Origin: a virus
Length of the DNA: 22,635 bases
Direction: 5' to 3' (one strand)
IMG/VR virus record: IMGVR_UViG_3300025668_000681
Location: 1 to 22,635 of that record
A program made the position numbers and the translations under genes. The first letter of the stretch is position 1; each line of letters opens with the position of its first letter. Under the pieces are notes generated by a model, which was not told the DNA's origin, did no database searches, and saw only the letters and a program-made list of their open reading frames with translations. Positions 6,109-12,789 of this stretch are shown piece by piece.

Positions 6109-7224
6109 ATGGCAATCGTTTTTTGCATAGTTAATGATATAGATAGTTATAGTTCTGAAGATATCAAAAGAACAATTACTAATATAGCAAATTTTACAAT
6201 CGCAAACATAAAAACAAAAGGTTATGAAGTTCTAGTAGGGAACAATGAAGATGAACTTTTACAACTTGCAAATAGATACGATTATGCTGTTGTAATGAGT
6301 CCTGGTACAGAAATAATTAACGGAGTTGCGTTTTTTGAAGCAATAGAAGAACTTGTAAAAAGAGACTTTTTTATAGCAGGACATGTATTAGATAGAACTA
6401 TGCATAATGCATACTACGAACTACATCATCAGTGCTATGTGGTTAATATGGCGGTTTATAACGCATATAAGGGCCCTACAGTAGGTTCTTTTCAGAAAGA
6501 CGTACAACATACCCAACTACAGCCACAACGTAGCACAAGCAATATACACGACGATTATACCCCTCATTTTGTCAATACAGGATTTATCGAAGTAACATAC
6601 AAACATAAATGCCACGGGTGGAATTTACTAAAAATAGCATTTGAAAATGAGCTACCTGTAGTTGTTTTTGATGACAGTATTAGAAACAACAAAATACATT
6701 ACTATCCTGAAAGCAAAGATGACTATTATAAACATTGTCATTTGATACAAGAAAAATTAGATTACTGTAAGAACGAGTTTGTACACACAGACAACACTGA
6801 ATGGTCTACAGGTATAAATGAAAAGTACGAACAAGTTGTTTTACCTGCTAGTGGAACATTATACTTAGATTTGATTGATGCTGGTCGTGTAGTGTTTTAT
6901 GACTACAATCAAAAAGCTCTAGACTATTGGAAAGAAGCATGTCCACGTAAGGAACACATAGAGTATGTGTTTGTGTACACTAACTTATTAGAAGAAGTAT
7001 TAATTGTAGATCACTTAGATCCTAAATTAAAAACACTAGTAAACTTATCTAATATATTTTGTTACGAAGGCACTGTTGCACAATATAGTTTAGAAGATAG
7101 AATTAAAGCAGAAAGTTTATTAGAATATTGTCTAAAAAGCAAATTGAAAGATGTTAAAATTAATTTTACTCTTAAAGCAAATGCGCTAACTCAGGAAACA
7201 CAGTTGCCGCGTTTAACCCTCTAA
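6109..7224 (+). CDS. Hypothetical two-part protein (glycosyltransferase-like N half, Rossmann-like C half)
   Basis: A 371-residue protein that I do not recognise as a named family. The first ~190 residues (YDYAVVMSPGTEI at 57-69; HFVNTGFIEV about 153-162; a VVVFDDS strand at 184-190) have the feel of a GT-A-like or related nucleotide-sugar fold. The second half (LPASGTLYLDL at 245-255, VVFYDYN at 261-267, YVFVYTNLL at 286-294) resembles a Rossmann/methyltransferase-like sheet. Neither has a decisive motif. It starts 1 bp after the previous stop, with AAGG upstream. The last ~17 residues are read antisense through the conserved end of the convergent radical SAM gene, so this tail is probably a recent or unselected extension. 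It is the last gene of the plus-strand cassette. Confidence 0.62.
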   Translation: MAIVFCIVNDIDSYSSEDIKRTITNIANFTIANIKTKGYEVLVGNNEDELLQLANRYDYAVVMSPGTEIINGVAFFEAIEELVKRDFFIAGHVLDRTMHNAYYELHHQCYVVNMAVYNAYKGPTVGSFQKDVQHTQLQPQRSTSNIHDDYTPHFVNTGFIEVTYKHKCHGWNLLKIAFENELPVVVFDDSIRNNKIHYYPESKDDYYKHCHLIQEKLDYCKNEFVHTDNTEWSTGINEKYEQVVLPASGTLYLDLIDAGRVVFYDYNQKALDYWKEACPRKEHIEYVFVYTNLLEEVLIVDHLDPKLKTLVNLSNIFCYEGTVAQYSLEDRIKAESLLEYCLKSKLKDVKINFTLKANALTQETQLPRLTL

Positions 7225-8584
7225 TATTATCTAACTTATTAGTATACTCTTTAAATCCAGGTAGCATACGACTGTTGTCTTGTGCATTCATGTGTTTAAG
7301 TACAGCTTCCCAACGTTTCCAACCATAAGGGTTATGTTTCCAATAATCATCGTCCTGTCTGTAGTTGTTCCACAGCCAATCTTTGAAATCCATAAAACGT
7401 TCTTCAACATCTTGCTTGTCTTCTTTAGGCAATATTTGTATACTAAGGAATGTTGGAATATACAGTAGATGCATATTAACTAAGCCGCCACCCATTTGTG
7501 TTCCGCCTGGAACTGTTCCTGCATTTAGTTTTTTAAATCCGCTTTCAACTTTCCATTTCATAAAGTCTGGCAAATGTTTTACGTTGAATATTTGTATTGC
7601 TGTTGCTAAACTTGTTTGTATATTATCAGGTGTATTGTCAAGCATATGCAAAGTTTTTTCTACAGTATCAAAGTTTGTAGGAAAACGTATATACTCATCA
7701 CGCTCGTGACTAGCATCCATACTAATAGCAAATTTAACTTTCTTAAATTTTGACCACATTTCAATTAGGTCTTCGTCAACTAATAAACCGTTAGAGTTAT
7801 AACGTAGTAATATCTTATCTTGATAACCTTGACGCAATATTTCTTCAATAAACATCTTATGTTCTTTAATCATTAAAGGCTCGCCGCCTGCAAAGTATAC
7901 TTGTTTTAGGTTTGGAATTTGTGCATTCATTTCTTCCCAAAACGTATCTTTTTCGTGCCACTTATTATTAAACTCTGATTTATCCCATTGCATTTGTCTT
8001 TTAACATCAGGGTCTTGTAATACAGGAATAAGTTTTTTGTGATCTGCTACCCACTTACTTGAATCATGCGGACTACACATTACACATTTAATATTGCAAG
8101 TATGTCCTAAACGCAAGTCTAAATAAACTAACTCTTCCGGTACTGTGCCATCTTCTTTAGTTTGTTCAATTAGGTGCGGAATGTCTACGCCATCTTCATG
8201 CCATGTTCCACTTTCCCAAACACGTTTACTTACAACACCTACTTTTTCTTCTTGGAAACATTTACGACAACTAGCAGGTATTTCACCATTCATCATAGTT
8301 GTTCTTACACTTTTCATGTAGTCATTGTTCCATGCTTCCATAGGTGTTTCTCTGCCAAAGTTTGCAGGTCTGCCATTTTCCATTTTAACAAGACCAACTT
8401 CGTGATCGCCGGACTCTGCACCACTAGCATTACTACTACAACACAAACGCATATCTCCGTTTGGTCTAGTTGCAAAATGTATCCAAGGTAAAACACAGAA
8501 GGTAGGAGAGCCTGATTCTTTTTCAATAAGTCTCTGATACTTACCTAGTTGAGTATCTTTATCGTGATACCAATCTTTATCCAT
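7172..8584 (-). CDS. Radical SAM protein with N-terminal twitch domain (no. 3)
   Basis: A 470-residue protein with the full architecture of twitch-first radical SAM proteins. The N-terminal auxiliary domain opens with SPTFCVLPW (26-34) and has Cys30, Cys48-Cys49, Cys106 and Cys109. The core motif is CNIKCVMC (Cys163, 167, 170), followed by GGEP at 233-236 and a long C-terminal part ending in FPELAH (463-468), an ending shared with the gene at 20773-22149. AGGA lies about 8 nt before the ATG. Its last 53 bp overlap the convergent plus-strand gene. The upstream methyltransferase gene overlaps its start by 8 bp, so they are coupled. The reaction and substrate are unknown; a reductive SAM-radical reaction on a peptide or glycan intermediate is inference from family. 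Confidence 0.88.
   Translation of the reverse strand: MDKDWYHDKDTQLGKYQRLIEKESGSPTFCVLPWIHFATRPNGDMRLCCSSNASGAESGDHEVGLVKMENGRPANFGRETPMEAWNNDYMKSVRTTMMNGEIPASCRKCFQEEKVGVVSKRVWESGTWHEDGVDIPHLIEQTKEDGTVPEELVYLDLRLGHTCNIKCVMCSPHDSSKWVADHKKLIPVLQDPDVKRQMQWDKSEFNNKWHEKDTFWEEMNAQIPNLKQVYFAGGEPLMIKEHKMFIEEILRQGYQDKILLRYNSNGLLVDEDLIEMWSKFKKVKFAISMDASHERDEYIRFPTNFDTVEKTLHMLDNTPDNIQTSLATAIQIFNVKHLPDFMKWKVESGFKKLNAGTVPGGTQMGGGLVNMHLLYIPTFLSIQILPKEDKQDVEERFMDFKDWLWNNYRQDDDYWKHNPYGWKRWEAVLKHMNAQDNSRMLPGFKEYTNKLDNIRGLNAATVFPELAHLL
7179..7214. terminator. Candidate two-way hairpin terminator within the convergent overlap
   Basis: The arms 7179-7191 and 7202-7214 pair over 13 positions with one C-C mismatch and two G-U pairs, around a 10-nt loop. 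The stem has a GC-rich core (GCG/CGC) flanked by AAA on the left and TTT on the right, so either transcript would end in a short U run after the hairpin. The U runs are short (about 3), which weakens the call. It sits exactly where the two operons converge and codes for both protein tails. Confidence 0.42.
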
Positions 8585-9173
8585 ATTTTTTTCCTATTAT
8601 CATATATCTAGTGTATTTTGGCATTTCTAATTCGCCTACATAACTTACATGTACATTTGATTGTTGTATAAGCTCTTCCATATTGTTAACACATCTTACA
8701 TGTTCTTCGTGTTCAAAATAATTATTACTTTGTAGTACAACTTTTGTTCCTGCTTCGAGATTGTCTAACCACGTATCGTATTGTTCCTGTGTTAAATGTT
8801 CGCAACTTGTATTAATAGCAACATCTGCATCAGTAGTGTAATCACACATATCTGCGACTGTAGCAAAGAATCTACCTTGCATATGATAACGCATATTAAT
8901 TGTTTCTGCAATGGGTTTACAACTAGGATCAATATCTATACTTTCTATTTCTGGAATAGAAAGATCACTATTAAAAAGTAGACTTGCAAGTACACCATTC
9001 CATCCACCGTATATAGCAACACTACCTGCAAGTTTATGTTCTTGCATCTGCTGTATTAGCCAAAGTTTACTGTTTATTTGACCTTTCCAAAAACTTTCAA
9101 GTGTACGATATCTATCTTCACTATTACGAATAGCATCCATCCAAAATAATACATCTTGCATATCTACTTTCAT
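8577..9173 (-). CDS. Class I SAM-dependent methyltransferase
   Basis: A 198-residue protein with a Rossmann-type SAM site. Motif I is VAIYGGWNGVLAS at 52-64, followed by the acidic strand IESIDIDPS (76-84). ADMCDY (107-112) and INTSCEHL (120-127) stand where such enzymes have the post-II and IV motifs. Motif I reads YGGWNG rather than the common GxGxG, as in some phage methyltransferases. The substrate cannot be predicted; a sugar, a nucleotide or an amino-acid side chain are all possible. It is translationally coupled to the radical SAM gene downstream (8 bp overlap), and its ATG overlaps the epimerase stop upstream. Only a weak GGA precedes the start. Confidence 0.78.
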   Translation of the reverse strand: MKVDMQDVLFWMDAIRNSEDRYRTLESFWKGQINSKLWLIQQMQEHKLAGSVAIYGGWNGVLASLLFNSDLSIPEIESIDIDPSCKPIAETINMRYHMQGRFFATVADMCDYTTDADVAINTSCEHLTQEQYDTWLDNLEAGTKVVLQSNNYFEHEEHVRCVNNMEELIQQSNVHVSYVGELEMPKYTRYMIIGKKYG

Positions 9174-10036
9174 AATAAACTTTCCAATGTCTTTTTTAGG
9201 CCTACTTCTAAAGGTGTATAATCTGTAAATCCTGTAAGCGTTTGTACTAATGTTGTATCAGGACACCTACGTGTTGCACTACCATTCGGTGCAGGACGTA
9301 TTTCAAGTCTGTCTGGATTAATTCCCATATACCCCATTATTAGTTTTGCTACAATACTTATACGTGTTTCTACGTCTTGTCCCACGTTTACGGTATTGTT
9401 ACTAGTAGTTTTTACTAGCATATCTGTCATACGTACAGCATCGTCAACGTAGCAAAAACTACGTGTGTCATTGCCGTTAATATAATACTCGCCTTGTTTA
9501 CAGCGTTCTACAAACTCATTTACAAAGTGATCTGTTTGTCCTGGACCGTATACATTAAAGTAACGTATGATAAGATACTCAAGTCCGCTATTAGCAACTA
9601 AGTTTTCACCTAGTGCTTTTGGTATGCTATAACTCCAACGTGGATTTGTAATGTCATTGTACATAACTGGTACCGCTTCATCAGTAGGTACATGGTAATA
9701 GCCGTTGTCTATTGTACTGTTGAATATTTCACAAGTACTAGCAAATACAAACTTTGTGTTTGTGTTTCTATAACGTTCAATTAAGTTAATTGTTGGAAGT
9801 GTATTGTTAATAATAATATCAGTAGGCTGTTGATAAAACAACCTTGTACCGTTAGTGGCCGCTAGATGGACTACAATATCGCAGTCCGGCATTTTGCTAG
9901 TAACATTGTTGTTGCTTAGATCGTCAACTTCGCTATCCTTTCTATCATAAGGATATACCTCATAGGTGTCTTTTACATAGTTGTAATAATGACTTCCTAT
10001 GAATCCTTTATGACCTGTTAGAACTTTTCTTTCCAT
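9170..10036 (-). CDS. NAD-dependent epimerase/dehydratase (extended SDR, sugar nucleotide)
   Basis: A 288-residue extended SDR. TGHKGFIG at 7-14 is the NAD(P)-binding motif, HLAA (57-60) the following conserved segment, and FASTCEIF (98-105) carries the active-site Ser/Thr. Tyr136 and Lys140 (YSIPK) form the catalytic YxxxK. VYGPGQ (about residues 163-168) and RSFCYVDDAV further on are typical of UDP-glucose 4-epimerase, dTDP-glucose dehydratase and related enzymes. It is somewhat shorter than the ~310-340 residues usual in the family. It probably interconverts or dehydrates a nucleotide sugar; the precise sugar is not readable. The gene overlaps the nucleotide-sugar dehydrogenase by 19 bp, and its ATG directly follows AAAGG with almost no spacing, so initiation is likely by coupling to the upstream gene. 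Confidence 0.85.
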   Translation of the reverse strand: MERKVLTGHKGFIGSHYYNYVKDTYEVYPYDRKDSEVDDLSNNNVTSKMPDCDIVVHLAATNGTRLFYQQPTDIIINNTLPTINLIERYRNTNTKFVFASTCEIFNSTIDNGYYHVPTDEAVPVMYNDITNPRWSYSIPKALGENLVANSGLEYLIIRYFNVYGPGQTDHFVNEFVERCKQGEYYINGNDTRSFCYVDDAVRMTDMLVKTTSNNTVNVGQDVETRISIVAKLIMGYMGINPDRLEIRPAPNGSATRRCPDTTLVQTLTGFTDYTPLEVGLKKTLESLL

Positions 10037-10752
10037 CCTTTGTTTAACTCTCTTATATGTTTAAACCAATTCTGGTTAATGCCTTTTTGATCAAGTGTTT
10101 CAATAAGGAAGTCTAAATCTTTAGGTAAGCACTTACCGCCAAATCCTCGTGTACCGTCATGCCCCGGAACTTCCATGTAAGTTTGATCTTGTTGTACATC
10201 CATGTACATGTCTAGTATTTTGTTATAGTCTGCGCCAACGTCTTCTGATAAATCATAAAATACGTTAGCAAATGCAATACGCATTACTGCAAAGTTATTT
10301 GAAAACATTTTTATAAGCTCTGCTTCTTTTGTAGAGCAAGTTTTAATTTCGTCATCTAATAACCACTGTGGTAAATCTTTACTATCACAACCTACAACTA
10401 ACGGACGCTTAAAGCAATCTGTGTCCCAATATCGTTCACGTAAAAATTCTGGTATGTAAATTATACTACCAACACATGCTTGAATACGTTCACTTGCGCC
10501 TAACGGTAATGTACTACGAATCACGAATGTTGCAGAAGGATTAAATTCTTGTATTTCAGCTATCTCAGAAATAACAGTATTAATATCTGTTTGTGTTTCA
10601 GTTGGTATGCATACAAATATTGTATCGCATTCTTTTAAAATTATTTTTTCTGTATCGAATGTTATGTCATGCACAACAGTTCTTGCATCACGAAGCAAAC
10701 CCTTGTGTGTAGCTTTACCTACATATCCATATCCTAATATTCCAAATTTCAT
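10018..10752 (-). CDS. Nucleotide-sugar (UDP-glucose/GDP-mannose-type) dehydrogenase lacking its C-terminal domain
   Basis: A 244-residue protein covering the N-terminal NAD domain and the central helical domain of UDP-glucose/GDP-mannose dehydrogenases. GYGYVG at 7-12 binds NAD. STLPLGA (80-86) and PEFLRE (101-106) match conserved family segments. Lys148 and Asn152/153 lie on the central helix, and GFGGKCLPKD (203-212) holds the catalytic Cys208. Full-length enzymes have about 390-450 residues and a separate C-terminal nucleotide-binding domain; here the protein stops about 36 residues after the Cys. The end is a normal stop overlapping the next gene by 19 bp, with no sign of a frameshift. 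It may be a naturally short phage form or may act on another substrate. AGAGG precedes the ATG. Confidence 0.85.
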   Translation of the reverse strand: MKFGILGYGYVGKATHKGLLRDARTVVHDITFDTEKIILKECDTIFVCIPTETQTDINTVISEIAEIQEFNPSATFVIRSTLPLGASERIQACVGSIIYIPEFLRERYWDTDCFKRPLVVGCDSKDLPQWLLDDEIKTCSTKEAELIKMFSNNFAVMRIAFANVFYDLSEDVGADYNKILDMYMDVQQDQTYMEVPGHDGTRGFGGKCLPKDLDFLIETLDQKGINQNWFKHIRELNKGWKEKF

Positions 10753-11735
10753 TGTTTCCTCTTTGGTAGTTTGCTATCTGCACTACTCATACAGCTCGGA
10801 GTTATACATGCTTTCGGTTGTTTAAATATTTCAAACCCGTCTGTTGTAGTGCCTAGTAGTTCATCATGACAACTATGACTACGCCTTACTTCTGTATCTC
10901 GTATAATAATACCTTGATAGCCTGCATTGCAAGACCACCCTTGAAATTTATTAAAGCCAAACGCATTAAACCGTTCTGCTTGATCTACTTCGTACTCTAC
11001 TCCTTGAGCTGTTTTGAGTAAGACTTGGGCAACTGATTCTCCTTCCCAGTGTTGTGGGAAACCTTGTCGCATTGTTGTGATTTGGTCTTCAGTGTATCCA
11101 TGTACCACGTGGGAGGCGGTTGGATCGGACTGGGGCTTGAGAGTGACGTTAATACCTCTGGCGGCAAATCGCTCAAGCCTTTCGTAAAGATCTTCAAACA
11201 TTTGCGGAACCATAACTTGATTGATTGTAACAAAAACTCCTCCTTCCATAAGTTGTAAACATGTATCGCCGAATTTTTGTTCATCTGCAAACTCTGCATG
11301 AAAACTTGCTGTAACACTTCGACGTTGTAAACTTTTTGTACTACGTATGTACTTATCCCACCAAATAGGTCCAGGGGATAGGTTTGTGGTCATATGTATG
11401 CTTTGATATTCAGCTTTGTCATCGTTACAGTAATGTTCAACCAACGGCATAAACTGTTTATTTGCTGTAGGTTCGCCGCCTGAAAAACTAAAATGGAAGT
11501 CTGTAAAGTTATTAGCACGAGCTTGTGCTTTGATACTATCCATGGTGTTTAAGTATAATTCTGTAGGTTTGGTATCAGGGACACTAGATCTTGCGTGAGG
11601 CCAGCAATAACTGCACGAATAATTACAATATCTAGTGGTAATCCAAGAGACTGTGAAAAGATGGCTCTCTAGGAGAGTTTTCTGGCCAAACTCAGTAATA
11701 TCTTGCCATGGTATTTGATCGTAATTATTGCTCAT
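10749..11735 (-). CDS. Radical SAM protein with C-terminal twitch/SPASM-like Cys cluster (no. 4)
   Basis: A 328-residue protein. CNYSCSYC (Cys37, 41, 44) is the SAM/[4Fe-4S] motif and GGEP lies at 86-89. The C-terminal GWSCNAG region with Cys269, Cys289, Cys310 and Cys315 fits a twitch-type auxiliary cluster and resembles the end of the gene at 5211-6107, apart from a longer loop between motif and tail. A strong AGGAG lies 7 nt before the ATG. The start overlaps the other radical SAM gene upstream by 11 bp and the stop overlaps the dehydrogenase start as ATGA. Two consecutive radical SAM genes directly before nucleotide-sugar genes suggest a shared pathway, perhaps on a sugar or sugar-linked substrate. 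The substrate is unknown. Confidence 0.87.
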   Translation of the reverse strand: MSNNYDQIPWQDITEFGQKTLLESHLFTVSWITTRYCNYSCSYCWPHARSSVPDTKPTELYLNTMDSIKAQARANNFTDFHFSFSGGEPTANKQFMPLVEHYCNDDKAEYQSIHMTTNLSPGPIWWDKYIRSTKSLQRRSVTASFHAEFADEQKFGDTCLQLMEGGVFVTINQVMVPQMFEDLYERLERFAARGINVTLKPQSDPTASHVVHGYTEDQITTMRQGFPQHWEGESVAQVLLKTAQGVEYEVDQAERFNAFGFNKFQGWSCNAGYQGIIIRDTEVRRSHSCHDELLGTTTDGFEIFKQPKACITPSCMSSADSKLPKRKQ

Positions 11736-12789
11736 ACAATGCTCCTGAACAATTTTTTACACACGTAATACACTTGTTTTCTCCTATCCAATATGATTCT
11801 AACTTTTCCCACATGCTTTGATTTGCAAGTGTATCATCTATATTAGCATTATTTAAATTTGGTACGCCTACATCTGTCATTATCATTTGACTGTTTTCAA
11901 CTGTTAGGTCACGTAATTTTTGTAGCACCATATTTCCGTTAATTGGTTCTTCAATCCAATCGCTCCCTATCCAACAGCACGGTAATAGATTACCATAGGG
12001 ATCAACATATAATTCATTCTTAGTAACGCACTGTGGTTCTATTGTTGATTTATCTATTAATTGTTGTATAGCATCTGGTGATAAAAACTTTTCAATATCA
12101 TCTTTAAATCCGTTGTTCCATTCTGGCAAGGTTGCTTGATGTAAATCGTATGCATGACTTCCATCTTTATTTTGTACGGGGAAGCCTCCTAAGTTATAAA
12201 ACCTTTTCGTAGATTTAAAGTTTACTTCAGTAACACCTAAGTCTAATAGATATTTTTCTAATTCTTTTGTTTCGTGTTCGTTATGTGCAAACACTAAACT
12301 GTCTACTCTTGCATCTCCGCCCGCATCAACAAATGCTTTAATACTTTCAATTACTTTTTCAAATTTAGTATGACGTCTATATAATTCATGCTTACCAGCA
12401 AACCCGTCTACAGCAAATATAACTTGTCCATTAGGATTAATAATTTTTGCAAGTGCTTGCCACCAATCTTTAGTTCGCAAACTACCATTAGTGTGTAATG
12501 CTAATCTTGCTGTAGGATTGCACCGTCTTACATAAGTGTAAATTTCTAAACAGTCTTTAGCAAAAGCAGGATCGCCATAGTTGCCGCAACTATAAAAATT
12601 GTTTAGTTTAGATAAAAACTTAGGTGTAAACCATTGTACAAATTGATCAATGCTTATGTCAGCATTTTTAATAAACGGTCTATCTGCGCCGCCATTAATG
12701 TTTCTAGCACACATAGGACAAGCTGCTTGACATTTATCTGTAAGCTCAATATGTAATGCTGTTATGCTGTCTAAGTATTCCCTAATCAT
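11725..12789 (-). CDS. Radical SAM/SPASM protein (no. 5)
   Basis: A 354-residue protein. CQAACPMC (Cys20, 24, 27) near the N-terminus is the CxxxCxxC motif. At 68-74 it has CGNYGDP where most family members have GGEP, a variation seen in SPASM-type radical SAM proteins. The C-terminal cluster is larger than in the C-twitch genes: Cys254, Cys271-272, Cys340, Cys343 and Cys347, around a DPYGNLLPCCW segment. This fits a SPASM domain with one or two auxiliary Fe-S clusters. SPASM enzymes typically modify peptides or act as anaerobic maturases, but non-peptide substrates are known. It overlaps the modular glycosyltransferase-like gene by 8 bp and lacks a strong Shine-Dalgarno, so it is probably translated by coupling. 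Confidence 0.86.
   Translation of the reverse strand: MIREYLDSITALHIELTDKCQAACPMCARNINGGADRPFIKNADISIDQFVQWFTPKFLSKLNNFYSCGNYGDPAFAKDCLEIYTYVRRCNPTARLALHTNGSLRTKDWWQALAKIINPNGQVIFAVDGFAGKHELYRRHTKFEKVIESIKAFVDAGGDARVDSLVFAHNEHETKELEKYLLDLGVTEVNFKSTKRFYNLGGFPVQNKDGSHAYDLHQATLPEWNNGFKDDIEKFLSPDAIQQLIDKSTIEPQCVTKNELYVDPYGNLLPCCWIGSDWIEEPINGNMVLQKLRDLTVENSQMIMTDVGVPNLNNANIDDTLANQSMWEKLESYWIGENKCITCVKNCSGALYEQ

Noticed and set aside
7280-7709. Plus-strand open frames antisense to the N-twitch radical SAM gene
   Set aside because: They are shadows of a well-supported gene, have no Shine-Dalgarno, and have Cys/Phe/Ser-rich compositions typical of antisense reading.
10997-11317. Second minus-strand frame within the C-twitch radical SAM gene
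   Set aside because: It is out of frame with a gene that has all radical SAM motifs, and shows no recognisable domain.
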